A stretch of DNA of 64,000 nt from Legionella rowbothamii. GTDB lineage: Bacteria > Pseudomonadota > Gammaproteobacteria > Legionellales > Legionellaceae. Both the position numbers and the translations under genes were made by a program. Under the pieces are notes generated by a model. The model saw only the letters and a program-made list of their open reading frames with translations. It was not told the origin of the DNA and made no database searches. Positions 56,497 to 64,000 of the stretch are shown here, piece by piece. The DNA lies in contig NZ_CAAAIM010000001.1 of assembly GCF_900639985.1 (NCBI RefSeq), positions 434,001-498,000 of the forward strand, in the 5' to 3' direction. The stretch's first letter is position 1, and every line of letters starts with the position of its first letter.

Positions 56497-58344
56497 TCAA
56501 GATGCGCTGATGGGGGGATGTTGCTGAATCTCTTCATTAAAAAATTCAGTTCGTTCTTTCATTACAATGGGCTCAGAAGCATTTTGAGGAGAGGTAAAAG
56601 AGGAAAAAAATGACTCTCTATGCGATGATACGTTTATCTGTGGCTGAGGAGGACACAGTAAGTTAGCAACATCACTATGCCCCATGATGAGAGCAATATC
56701 GCAGGGAGATACTTGAATAGAAGTAGTCCTATACACACAATAGAACATAAAATTTGCCATCGGTCTAAATAGATTAAAAAACCAAGTAGAGCTGCCCTCT
56801 GGCATTTCGTTAAAAGAATTCATTACGCATCTAAAGAATGTATTAAGCCATACATCCTTATTTTCGGTGGTCTCTTTAAGTACTTGCTGTATGACAAAGT
56901 CATTCATTCTTTTTATGACTTGCTCGTCCTTCATGCAGACTGAAAAATAGATCAGCTCCTTTACGGATTTAACTAAATGCAGATTCAAATTGGCTTTTTG
57001 TTTTAGCAGCAATTCCACCACCGGACGATGCCCTAGTTGTGCAGCAATAAAAATAGGAGTTGCTCCTTCTGCTGATGGTCTATCTACATCAACATTGCGA
57101 CTGATTAGGTCCATAACTATAGCTTCGTGTCCATATTCAGCTGCAATATATAACGGAGTTGCTTCATCAGATAATAACTGGTTCAAATTAACACCATGTT
57201 TAGCTAGTTCAGCAACAACTTCTGCATGCCCATATCGAACGGCAAAATATATTGGAGCTACATCACCAAATAATAACTGGTCCAGATCAACACCATGTTT
57301 AGCTAGCTCAGCAACAACTGCTGCATGCCCGTATCGGACGGCAAGATATATTGGTTTCACCTCACTCAATGCTGGCTGATCCAGATCAACACCACACTTA
57401 GCTAGTTCCGCAAGAACATCTACATGCCCACATTGAGCAGCAGTCAATGCAAGTATTGCGCTATTATCCATGAGTTGCCGTCGTATATCTGCGTTAAAGC
57501 TCATTAACTGCTTTAATTTTGGAAGCTCATTATTAGCCACCAAAAGTTGAGCCAAACTTGATAAGCGCAAGCTACCCTCTATTCGTTCTTCAGTTAATAA
57601 ATACCTTTGTTCCAATTGATTAAATGTATCTCTCAACGTTGTTAACTTAGGATTATTTTGAGTAGTTATACCGCGAGTAGTAAATGCCAAATAATTTTCA
57701 TCTATTGTCAAGAAAAAAGCCTGGGTAATCAATTGTGGTAATTCAGCAGTGCTTACCGATTTAGGAGGATATTGATTACTGTCCATAAAGAACCATCCTC
57801 TACTCTTTGTGTAAGATAAAGCAATACTATGGTCTACGCTCGATAATAAGAAACCAAGAGTTTCATCAGAAGGAATGTCTAAAGCATCAATTATATTAGT
57901 TAAGCCATCAAAATAATTTTTTATTTCTTCCTGATGGTAATGATTAGATGATGAGTATACTGTGGCTAACCCGCCAAGCTCGCGTATTTTATTTGAAGAA
58001 GCTGATGATGAAAACAAATCAACATTTCCTTGATCCATTCTTTGACCACTGAATAGTGAATACGCCCCAGGTTCTTGAAAAACAGCAAGGCTATCAAAAA
58101 ATCCCATAAAATCAAAACATACGAAATCTTCTGCGGTTAAATTCTTTCCTTTTTTGGCTTTTGCCAAAGCAAAATCTTTTTTAAGATTCACGCCTCGTGC
58201 AAGAATTGCATCCAAGCGTGCTAAAAATAATTGTTCTTCATTAAGCAGGCTGGCTTCAATCCAACGAACTGCCAAACCATGGCAAAGCCCAGCTGTTTCC
58301 GCATAGCCTAATTGATTAAATAAATTTACAAGATCAAAATGCAA
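56497..58344 (-). CDS. Ankyrin-repeat protein with YopT-like cysteine protease motif, candidate effector
   Basis: 615 residues. The N-terminal 230 show a Cys-His-Asp arrangement of papain-like C58 peptidases: C21 in AGLCHGLAVRW, H172 in VDHSIALSY and D188 in WFFMDSNQYPP, the spacing of YopT/AvrPphB. Residues about 285-450 contain five ankyrin repeats (for example IYLAVRYGHAAVVAELAKHG), and one to two degenerate ones. The C-terminus ends in an acidic patch (MKERTEFFNEEIQQHPP), as in Dot/Icm substrates. The repeat-encoding DNA is very similar between repeats 2 and 3, suggesting recent duplication. Injection and protease activity are inference. Confidence 0.78.
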   Translation of the reverse strand: MHFDLVNLFNQLGYAETAGLCHGLAVRWIEASLLNEEQLFLARLDAILARGVNLKKDFALAKAKKGKNLTAEDFVCFDFMGFFDSLAVFQEPGAYSLFSGQRMDQGNVDLFSSSASSNKIRELGGLATVYSSSNHYHQEEIKNYFDGLTNIIDALDIPSDETLGFLLSSVDHSIALSYTKSRGWFFMDSNQYPPKSVSTAELPQLITQAFFLTIDENYLAFTTRGITTQNNPKLTTLRDTFNQLEQRYLLTEERIEGSLRLSSLAQLLVANNELPKLKQLMSFNADIRRQLMDNSAILALTAAQCGHVDVLAELAKCGVDLDQPALSEVKPIYLAVRYGHAAVVAELAKHGVDLDQLLFGDVAPIYFAVRYGHAEVVAELAKHGVNLNQLLSDEATPLYIAAEYGHEAIVMDLISRNVDVDRPSAEGATPIFIAAQLGHRPVVELLLKQKANLNLHLVKSVKELIYFSVCMKDEQVIKRMNDFVIQQVLKETTENKDVWLNTFFRCVMNSFNEMPEGSSTWFFNLFRPMANFMFYCVYRTTSIQVSPCDIALIMGHSDVANLLCPPQPQINVSSHRESFFSSFTSPQNASEPIVMKERTEFFNEEIQQHPPISAS

Positions 58345-58547
58345 TTGAAGACCAAAAGAAATTCATGGTGGTTATTATTGTAACCTAAAGACTAATAAAT
58401 AAGCAAATAACACAAGTCCTTATGCGATTTGCATTTAGACCTACAAAATGTACTGCTTGAGAAATAGGCTTAAGTTACACTCAACCGATATAAGCCAATC
58501 TGTGAATAAAGAAAAGAGGTAGGAAACTACCTCTTGAGAACTAAGAA

Positions 58548-58760
58548 TTAATGATTCTCACCAGCACAGCCTTTGCAGCCTTTACAACCAGCATCGCCTT
58601 TGCAACCGGTGCAGCCTTTGCAATCGTGTTTACCTGCACAGCCTTTACAAGTTTTGCAGCTAGCTGCTGGAGTAGTAGCCTCATCAGCATAAGCAACAGA
58701 AAGCACAGGTACAGCTAACACTGTTAACAAGGCAGCTACAGCCATTGTTGTTTTTTTCAT
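58548..58760 (-). CDS. Secreted Cys-Lys-Gly-rich peptide (putative metal-binding, possibly RiPP-like)
   Basis: 70 residues. A signal peptide (MKKTTMAVAALLTVLAVPVL, cleavage expected after AYA) is followed by a mature part of about 45 residues with nine cysteines in CKxC and CKGC units (ASCKTCKGCAGKHDC, then KGCTGCKGDAGCKGCKGC). Small secreted precursors with such Cys-Gly-Lys runs, for example the HvfA/bufferin-type group, bind copper or carry Cys-derived modifications installed by a DUF692 enzyme. No such enzyme is in this window. The ATG follows AAGGAAAG. Confidence 0.72.
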   Translation of the reverse strand: MKKTTMAVAALLTVLAVPVLSVAYADEATTPAASCKTCKGCAGKHDCKGCTGCKGDAGCKGCKGCAGENH

Positions 58761-58866
58761 AGGATAACTTTCCTTGATGGTTAATGGGTTTTAACTCAAA
58801 ACTGATATTAGCAAAGAATTTGGGAGTTTTCTTCTCTTTTGTATAAAAATTAGATTCTGGTGATAT

Positions 58867-59712
58867 CTAGGATACTTCTCTTTTAAATGCGCGTAACAAA
58901 AATCTATCCAACATTTTTGTACTTAATATCCGTTTTAAAAAAATCATAAAATGTGCAGGAAACGTAACAGGGTATTTTGCACGAGGTCTTTTAGACTCAA
59001 TTGCATGAATCAACTTATCAATCACTGCCGCGGGTGTTTTGGTAAAAAATGAGTTAGAACCCTTTTGTTTGTGGCTTTCAATAAGTTTGGTATATTGTGT
59101 ATTAAAATGGCTCTTGTCTAGGTGCAGCGTTGTAAGTGTACTCTCAACACAATTATCGCGAAAACGACTCTCTATAGGCCCTGGTTCTATGGTAATTACG
59201 TTGATTCCCGACGATTTAAGCTCCAATCTCAAAGTATCACTTATCCCCTCTACAGCATACTTGGACGCATTATATGCCCCACGAAATGGCATACTTATAA
59301 TACCAAGGATGGAGCTAATATTAATTATCCGCCCCTGTCCCTGTTGGCGCATTACGGGTATTGCTAAGGCACTAAGCTCCATCAAACCAAAAACATTCGT
59401 CTCAAATTGCTGGCGTAATGTCTCACGGGATATATCTTCCAACGCGCCTACCTGTCCATAACCTGCATTATTAATTAAAACATCTAATCGACCACCTGTT
59501 TTTGTGAGCACTTCAGCAAAAGCGGTTTTGATTGAATCTGAGTCATTTACATCTAAAAGAACCGTCTCTAAACCTAAAACAATAAGGTGTTGTTGATCTT
59601 CTTTTTTCCTACATGAAGCAATTACGTGATATCCTCTTTTCTGTAACGCTTGTACTGCATCTAATCCAATACCACTTGAGCAACCTGTTATTAATATTGT
59701 TTTTTTATTCAT
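58867..59712 (-). CDS. Short-chain dehydrogenase/reductase
   Basis: 281 residues from ATG 59712, which has an AGGTGA ribosome site 8 bases upstream. The classical SDR motifs are ITGCSSGIGLDA (NAD(P) binding), NNAGYGQVG, the catalytic Ser in ISSILG and the YNASK pair in YNASKYAVEG. A C-terminal extension (about 260-281) with basic residues follows. Substrate unknown. It is divergent from the small secreted protein at 59794, with only 80 bases between, so the two probably share a regulatory region. Confidence 0.9.
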   Translation of the reverse strand: MNKKTILITGCSSGIGLDAVQALQKRGYHVIASCRKKEDQQHLIVLGLETVLLDVNDSDSIKTAFAEVLTKTGGRLDVLINNAGYGQVGALEDISRETLRQQFETNVFGLMELSALAIPVMRQQGQGRIINISSILGIISMPFRGAYNASKYAVEGISDTLRLELKSSGINVITIEPGPIESRFRDNCVESTLTTLHLDKSHFNTQYTKLIESHKQKGSNSFFTKTPAAVIDKLIHAIESKRPRAKYPVTFPAHFMIFLKRILSTKMLDRFLLRAFKREVS

Positions 59713-59793
59713 TATTAAAATCACCTGTGGAAAAATTAATCACTTCATTTTATAGTCTATAATTTCATTGAATAACAAAAAAGGACCTCAATC

Positions 59794-60129
59794 ATGGAAC
59801 GAGCAAAAACTAAAAACAGTAAAGCTTTATCAATACTTCTTTTTTCTTTTGTACTCTTAATTGGCGGGGCGCTATACAACACGGCTAAGGCCGAATCCTT
59901 ACCTACATCACCCGTAGCCGGACAACAACTTGCTTATTTTGTAGGCTACCACACCAATGCCCCTGTTTACGTTGGGCCTCGTGTTTATGTTGGCCCCCGT
60001 GTTCAACACCACCACAGAAGTGTTCGCTGGACAGGTTGGAGATACGTCGGTCATGGTTGTCGTCAAAATTGCTTAGTAGACCGTTGGACTGGACGTGTTA
60101 TACGATGCAACCGTACATGTCGCAGATAA
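59794..60129 (+). CDS. Small secreted basic protein
   Basis: 111 residues. A signal segment (LSILLFSFVLLIGGALYNTA, cleavage after AKA) precedes a tandem of YVGPRVYVGPR and a basic, His/Arg-rich end with four cysteines (HGCRQNCLVDR and VIRCNRTCRR), probably two disulfides. It resembles small secreted basic proteins found in Legionella; function unknown. The ATG follows AAAGGACC. A hairpin lies at 60158-60176 between it and fliK. Confidence 0.6.
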   Translation: MERAKTKNSKALSILLFSFVLLIGGALYNTAKAESLPTSPVAGQQLAYFVGYHTNAPVYVGPRVYVGPRVQHHHRSVRWTGWRYVGHGCRQNCLVDRWTGRVIRCNRTCRR

Positions 60130-60157
60130 TAGCTAAATCATACGTGTTCACAAGTAG

Positions 60158-60176
60158 GCTGGGCGGAAAGCCCAGC
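60158..60176. terminator. Hairpin between convergent small secreted gene and fliK
   Basis: GCTGGGC and GCCCAGC, perfect 7-bp arms around GGAAA, in the 54-base gap between the convergent genes. No U-tract, so it may be a symmetrical transcript end or a palindromic repeat copy. Confidence 0.45.
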
Positions 60177-60183
60177 ATCCATT

Positions 60184-61590
60184 CTAAGCAAAATAATCAA
60201 TGACACCCTGTTGCTTAGTCTTATTCTTTACTGGCGTGAACACTACTTCATCCTCTGTCTCGCTCAAATAACCAGCCTCTTCTTGAGATGAGCCTTCGCG
60301 CTGTTGGGCAAACTGACTTGCTCCTTCATCAGAACCCACATTAAATTCAGTCAAATTAAGCCCCTGTTCTGCCATCATCATATGTAATCGGGAAACAGAC
60401 TGATCAATAACATCTCGAGCTTGCTGGCTGTGGCTGATTATATTTACCGATGCTGAATCATTAACCACTTTAATACTTATCTCCAAAGGCCCTAGCTCTT
60501 CGGGATGTAATCTAATGGTCGCGTTTTTAACTCCTTGCTGCCCCAACCACATTACATGCTCAGAAAATTGCTTTGACCATTGTGGATCATCAACATCCAA
60601 TGGAATAGAAAGAGCAGTTGACAGGGAAGTACTGGGTTCTACCTGTTTCGAGCTGACAACCGAATTAAGTTCCAAATTACTAACCACATGGCTTGCTAAA
60701 GAGCGATCCACAGCCCCTGAATGTTCTGGTGAATTAACCTCAGTCCCGGATAAAGTAAACTCAGAAATTGCTTGTTTCGTTTTGGATTGAGGTAAATTTT
60801 CAATATCAAAATCCAACGATTCAAAATAATTAATATCTTCTTCTTTGGAAGATAAATCACTTTGATTTTTAGAATTCGCTGACATTATAGGCCACGCATC
60901 ATTTGCTGATATACCACGGTCTGTTGATTGGCCATCAACAACTAAACCCTTACTTGTAACCTCTGGTTTATTTATCTCAAACTCTTTCAAACCTTCTTTA
61001 TCGATGCCGATTTGGGCTAATTCAGGTTCTAAATTAAGCACACTTAATTGCACTTGCTCATTGGTCCCTTGCCCATGGCTAGTGTCTAGTGGCTCCAATG
61101 TAAATAAAGTGGTGGGTATTTCCGTCGTAGAATGCGTTTCCGTTTGAGTTACTTGAGACTCAGGAATAAGATTCTTGGAAAATTCTGTAGCCTGGGCTAT
61201 GCGCTCTGCTTCCATTACTGAGATAGCGGCGCTAGAATTGTGCTCTACTTGATAATACTCAGAATTAATCCAGGTCACAGCAATATTATCTTCTAAATTA
61301 TTACCAAACTCTTTGTTCAACGCCTCAGGGCTAAGATCTTGAGTAGACGGGCTTTGTGTAGCCTCTGATTCAATAAAACTGACCGAATGTGACGTTGCGG
61401 AGTCTTTTGGAGTTTCTGCAACAAACTCTGGAGTAACTTGCGCTAATAAAAACAGAAAAGTGCTAGGCTCAACTGAATCATCGTCTTGTAACCCATTTTT
61501 TTGAGTTGTAGTTATCTGTTCCGGTTCAATACTCTCTTGGCTATTAAGCATAAATAATGAACTTAAAGCTATGTTATTTAACTCCAGCAT
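60184..61590 (-). CDS. fliK: FliK, flagellar hook-length control protein
   Basis: 468 residues. FliK is secreted and sets hook length, switching the export gate to late substrates. The N-terminal 320 residues are a long polar stretch rich in Ser, Thr, Glu and Gln, as in the ruler part. The conserved Flg_hook domain follows at about residues 350-430: WLGQQGVKNATIRLHPEELG, PLEISIKVVND and LHMMMAEQGLNLTEFNV. The window shows no other flagellar genes. No alternative start is favoured over ATG 61590. Confidence 0.88.
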   Translation of the reverse strand: MLELNNIALSSLFMLNSQESIEPEQITTTQKNGLQDDDSVEPSTFLFLLAQVTPEFVAETPKDSATSHSVSFIESEATQSPSTQDLSPEALNKEFGNNLEDNIAVTWINSEYYQVEHNSSAAISVMEAERIAQATEFSKNLIPESQVTQTETHSTTEIPTTLFTLEPLDTSHGQGTNEQVQLSVLNLEPELAQIGIDKEGLKEFEINKPEVTSKGLVVDGQSTDRGISANDAWPIMSANSKNQSDLSSKEEDINYFESLDFDIENLPQSKTKQAISEFTLSGTEVNSPEHSGAVDRSLASHVVSNLELNSVVSSKQVEPSTSLSTALSIPLDVDDPQWSKQFSEHVMWLGQQGVKNATIRLHPEELGPLEISIKVVNDSASVNIISHSQQARDVIDQSVSRLHMMMAEQGLNLTEFNVGSDEGASQFAQQREGSSQEEAGYLSETEDEVVFTPVKNKTKQQGVIDYFA

Positions 61591-61774
61591 CCAACACTCC
61601 TTCGTTTACTACAAACCATTGTAGCGATATCCCTATTCACTGCAAACGAACTGCAAAGACAATTAAGACCACGTTAATAAATATTACTTGAGCGTAAAAC
61701 TTTGTAAAGAGATCTATTCGCATTTTAACAGAGATGATACTCTTTTTTTATCAAAAAGATAGGAGGAACTACCG

Positions 61775-62401
61775 ATGACTCATCCCTTATTTAGTCCCAC
61801 TCCAACTCGCAAACAGGTTGAGCAAAAAATCAGCGATGCGAAACAGCTGCTCCCTCAGAATGCCATGGAAGATGATAACGCCTTCTTTCTGATGTTAGAC
61901 CAAAGAATCAGTGATTTTACCCTCGCACTTGATTCAAGAAATAACTTATCAAAATCCGATAAAACTGACGTTTTATGGCAATACTATCGATTTGCCAAAA
62001 CGCTCCATGCTTGTTTAAACAACCCCGCTAAAGCCCAGTATTATACAAATAGTTATTTTAATCAGATCTATTTTCCTGTTGGCGTAGATGAGTACCATAC
62101 ACCCAGTCCCGTGAAATATTACGGTTCGATTGCAGGTACAACAGTAGGTGCCTCATTGATCATGGCATCATTTGCTGCTCTTGTATTTAGCCCATTAATC
62201 TCTGCAATTATGCTTCCGATAGGCATTACTATTTTAGCGCCTAGCTTGTTTGCTTTATGCGTACCTGAAATGCTTGATACAACCCAGAAAAAAATTGAAG
62301 AGTCGCTTATTTTTGACACAGGAATAAGTATATTACAGGATCAGCTGAATAACGAAGACACTCTGCAAGCCGAGCACAAACATCAACGCATGGCAGTATA
62401 A
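61775..62401 (+). CDS. Hypothetical two-helix membrane protein
   Basis: 208 residues; an N-terminal helical half with repeated charged stretches, then two hydrophobic segments (GTTVGASLIMASFAALVF and LISAIMLPIGITILAPSLFA) and a soluble C-terminus. GATAGGAGGA gives a strong ribosome site before ATG 61775. It resembles in outline the small Legionella-specific membrane proteins that can be Dot/Icm substrates, but no family is recognised. Its end is marked by a hairpin, then acnA. Confidence 0.5.
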   Translation: MTHPLFSPTPTRKQVEQKISDAKQLLPQNAMEDDNAFFLMLDQRISDFTLALDSRNNLSKSDKTDVLWQYYRFAKTLHACLNNPAKAQYYTNSYFNQIYFPVGVDEYHTPSPVKYYGSIAGTTVGASLIMASFAALVFSPLISAIMLPIGITILAPSLFALCVPEMLDTTQKKIEESLIFDTGISILQDQLNNEDTLQAEHKHQRMAV

Positions 62402-62413
62402 AAAGAACACATC

Positions 62414-62440
62414 TTGGGTTATAGAAAAACTGTAACCCAA
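62414..62440 (+). terminator. Hairpin upstream of acnA
   Basis: TTGGGTTATAG and CTGTAACCCAA form an 11-bp stem with one G-U pair and an AAAAA loop. It starts 13 bases after the membrane protein stop and 117 bases before the acnA ATG. Confidence 0.5.
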
Positions 62441-62556
62441 ACAAAACTTACTTCGCGGCTTTTAAAGCTCACATTTTCTGTGTTTTCATGAATCAGCCCC
62501 ATGAAAAATTCTAAAATTTGAGCTATGATTCAACTTTTAATTCCAGGAGTTTTTTT

Positions 62557-64000
62557 ATGAAAGTTGGCCACGACAGTCTATCCACCAAGTGTCAATTGCA
62601 CGTAGATGGAAAGACCTATAACTACTACAGCTTAAAAGAGGCTGAAAATAAAAATTTAAAAGGGGTTAGCCGCCTTCCCTACTCTCTTAAAGTACTTCTC
62701 GAAAACCTATTACGTTTTGAAGACAACAACACTGTAACCACCAAAGACATTGAAGCGATTGCTGCATGGTTAGACAAAAAAACATCACAGCATGAAATTG
62801 CCTTCCGACCAGCTCGCGTACTGATGCAAGACTTTACAGGGGTTCCAGCTGTTGTTGACTTAGCTGCCATGCGTGCAGCGATTGTTAAAATGGGGGGTAA
62901 TCCAGACAAGATTTCTCCTTTATCTCCAGTTGATTTGGTCATTGACCATTCAGTTATGGTTGATAAATTTGGTACGAGTGATTCCTTAACCATTAATACC
63001 GAAATTGAAATGGAACGTAACAACGAGCGTTATGAGTTTTTACGTTGGGGGCAAAAAGCATTCAACAACTTCCAAGTTGTTCCTCCTGGAACAGGTATTT
63101 GTCATCAGGTAAACCTAGAATATTTAGGCAAGACCGTATGGAGCAGCAGTGATGATGGCCAATTATACGCCTATCCTGATACCTTGGTAGGTACTGACTC
63201 TCACACAACAATGATTAATGGCTTGGGTGTTTTAGGCTGGGGTGTTGGTGGTATTGAAGCAGAAGCTGCGATGTTAGGCCAGCCTGTATCTATGCTCATT
63301 CCAGAAGTTATTGGCTTCAAGTTACATGGCAAGATGCAAGAAGGAATCACCGCCACCGACTTAGTACTCACAGTAACTCAAATGTTAAGAAAGAAAGGCG
63401 TTGTGGGCAAATTTGTTGAATTCTACGGCCCGGGCTTAAGTGATTTACCACTTGCTGATCGCGCAACTATTTCTAACATGGCTCCAGAATATGGCGCTAC
63501 CTGTGGCTTCTTCCCAGTGGATAAAGAAACCATTCGTTATCTTGAGTTAACAGGTCGTGACGCCCATACAATTGCGCTGGTTGAGGCCTATGCCAAAGCT
63601 CAAGGTATGTGGTACGACAAAGACAGTGAAGATCCAGTATTTACTGATACTTTAGAATTGGATTTAGCCTCTATTGAACCTTCTTTAGCGGGTCCAAAAC
63701 GCCCCCAAGATAAAGTAAATCTACATACATTACCGGTTGAATTTGCTGCTTTCTTAAAAGAAGCAGGTAAAGAGCAAGAAAAAGACAAAGTATTCCCAGT
63801 AAAAGGTCATGACTTTGAAATGAAACATGGTAATGTAGTTATTGCTGCAATTACCAGCTGTACCAATACATCAAACCCAAGTGTGCTTATGGCTGCAGGT
63901 CTTGTTGCTAAAAAAGCGATTGAAAAAGGCTTACAGCGTAAACCATGGGTTAAATCATCATTAGCCCCTGGCTCTAAAGTGGTTACCGATTACCTGAAAC
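62557..64000 (+). CDS. acnA: Aconitate hydratase AcnA, 5' part
   Basis: The first 481 codons of aconitase A, the iron-sulfur enzyme that converts citrate to isocitrate in the citric acid cycle. [19 protein letters not shown] starts it, [18 protein letters not shown] and [11 protein letters not shown] (first cluster cysteine) are present, and [16 protein letters not shown] is typical of the A type. ATG 62557 follows CCAGGAG. In Legionella, aconitase is an abundant iron protein of stationary cells. The gene runs out of the window before the other two cluster cysteines. Confidence 0.95.
   Translation, partial: MKVGHDSLSTKCQLHVDGKTYNYYSLKEAENKNLKGVSRLPYSLKVLLENLLRFEDNNTVTTKDIEAIAAWLDKKTSQHEIAFRPARVLMQDFTGVPAVVDLAAMRAAIVKMGGNPDKISPLSPVDLVIDHSVMVDKFGTSDSLTINTEIEMERNNERYEFLRWGQKAFNNFQVVPPGTGICHQVNLEYLGKTVWSSSDDGQLYAYPDTLVGTDSHTTMINGLGVLGWGVGGIEAEAAMLGQPVSMLIPEVIGFKLHGKMQEGITATDLVLTVTQMLRKKGVVGKFVEFYGPGLSDLPLADRATISNMAPEYGATCGFFPVDKETIRYLELTGRDAHTIALVEAYAKAQGMWYDKDSEDPVFTDTLELDLASIEPSLAGPKRPQDKVNLHTLPVEFAAFLKEAGKEQEKDKVFPVKGHDFEMKHGNVVIAAITSCTNTSNPSVLMAAGLVAKKAIEKGLQRKPWVKSSLAPGSKVVTDYLK

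Noticed and set aside
57080..57460. Tandem DNA repeats
   Set aside because: They are ankyrin repeats within a gene, not a separate element.
58560..58680. CRISPR-like spaced repeats
   Set aside because: They are codons of the CKGC peptide, irregular and coding.
62679..63023. Minus-strand frame inside acnA
   Set aside because: Antisense shadow of a conserved enzyme.

Overview
This AT-rich window reads as chromosome from a Legionella species or close relative in the Gammaproteobacteria. That is an inference from content: type IV pilus genes, a phasin, a class II HMG-CoA reductase, AcnA next to FliK, and many large proteins that mix eukaryotic-type domains (leucine-rich repeats, ankyrin repeats, Ser/Thr kinase, Ras-like GTPase, Ulp1-like and YopT-like cysteine protease motifs) with polar or glutamate-rich C-termini. 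The last group is what Dot/Icm type IV effectors of Legionella look like. No rRNA, tRNA, CRISPR array, complete insertion sequence or prophage was seen.

Layout. 0-1 kb: end of pilC, then pilD. 1-4 kb: a HAD phosphatase and an LRR protein. 4.3-13.9 kb: a flavin and isoprenoid cluster with ribE, a riboflavin kinase gene broken by a stop codon, ubiX, kdsC, a Bcr/CflA-type exporter, ribD, ribBA, ribH, a broken second ribH, HMG-CoA reductase, a TIGR02444 protein and a collapsed dehydrogenase gene. 14.2-17.3 kb: two effector-like proteins, one flavoprotein-like. 17.6-28 kb: rhodanese, a small membrane protein, UspA, a patatin-like lipase, and the divergent pair pbpC and bacterial alpha-2-macroglobulin. 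28-38.4 kb: dps, a 47-residue membrane protein, aldo/keto reductase, lhr, an unknown, a 40-residue charged protein, a quinone-oxidoreductase-like enzyme, tdk and a TIGR01777 epimerase. 38.4-48.2 kb: an effector-like island with an Ulp1-like protein of about 1,100 residues, a phasin, a Ser/Thr kinase, a membrane protein and two related Ras-like GTPases around decayed gene fragments. 48.4-54.1 kb: a tight run fmdB, aspS, mechanosensitive channel, mutH. 54.2-62.4 kb: an HGSNAT-like membrane acyltransferase, a PAS-receiver protein, a YopT-like/ankyrin protein, a Cys-rich secreted peptide, an SDR, a small secreted basic protein, fliK and a membrane protein. From 62.6 kb: the start of acnA.

How the parts fit. 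RibBA, RibD, RibH and RibE can in principle make riboflavin, a kinase domain would make FMN, UbiX prenylates reduced FMN, and HMG-CoA reductase feeds isoprenoid synthesis, so the 4-13 kb cluster joins both inputs of prenyl-FMN. Yet the only intact RibH has lost the conserved phosphate-binding arginine, RibD is divergent, and two genes are broken. The cluster is therefore either a second, specialised or decaying flavin locus or one under relaxed selection. At least two families of perfect short palindromes lie between genes across the window.
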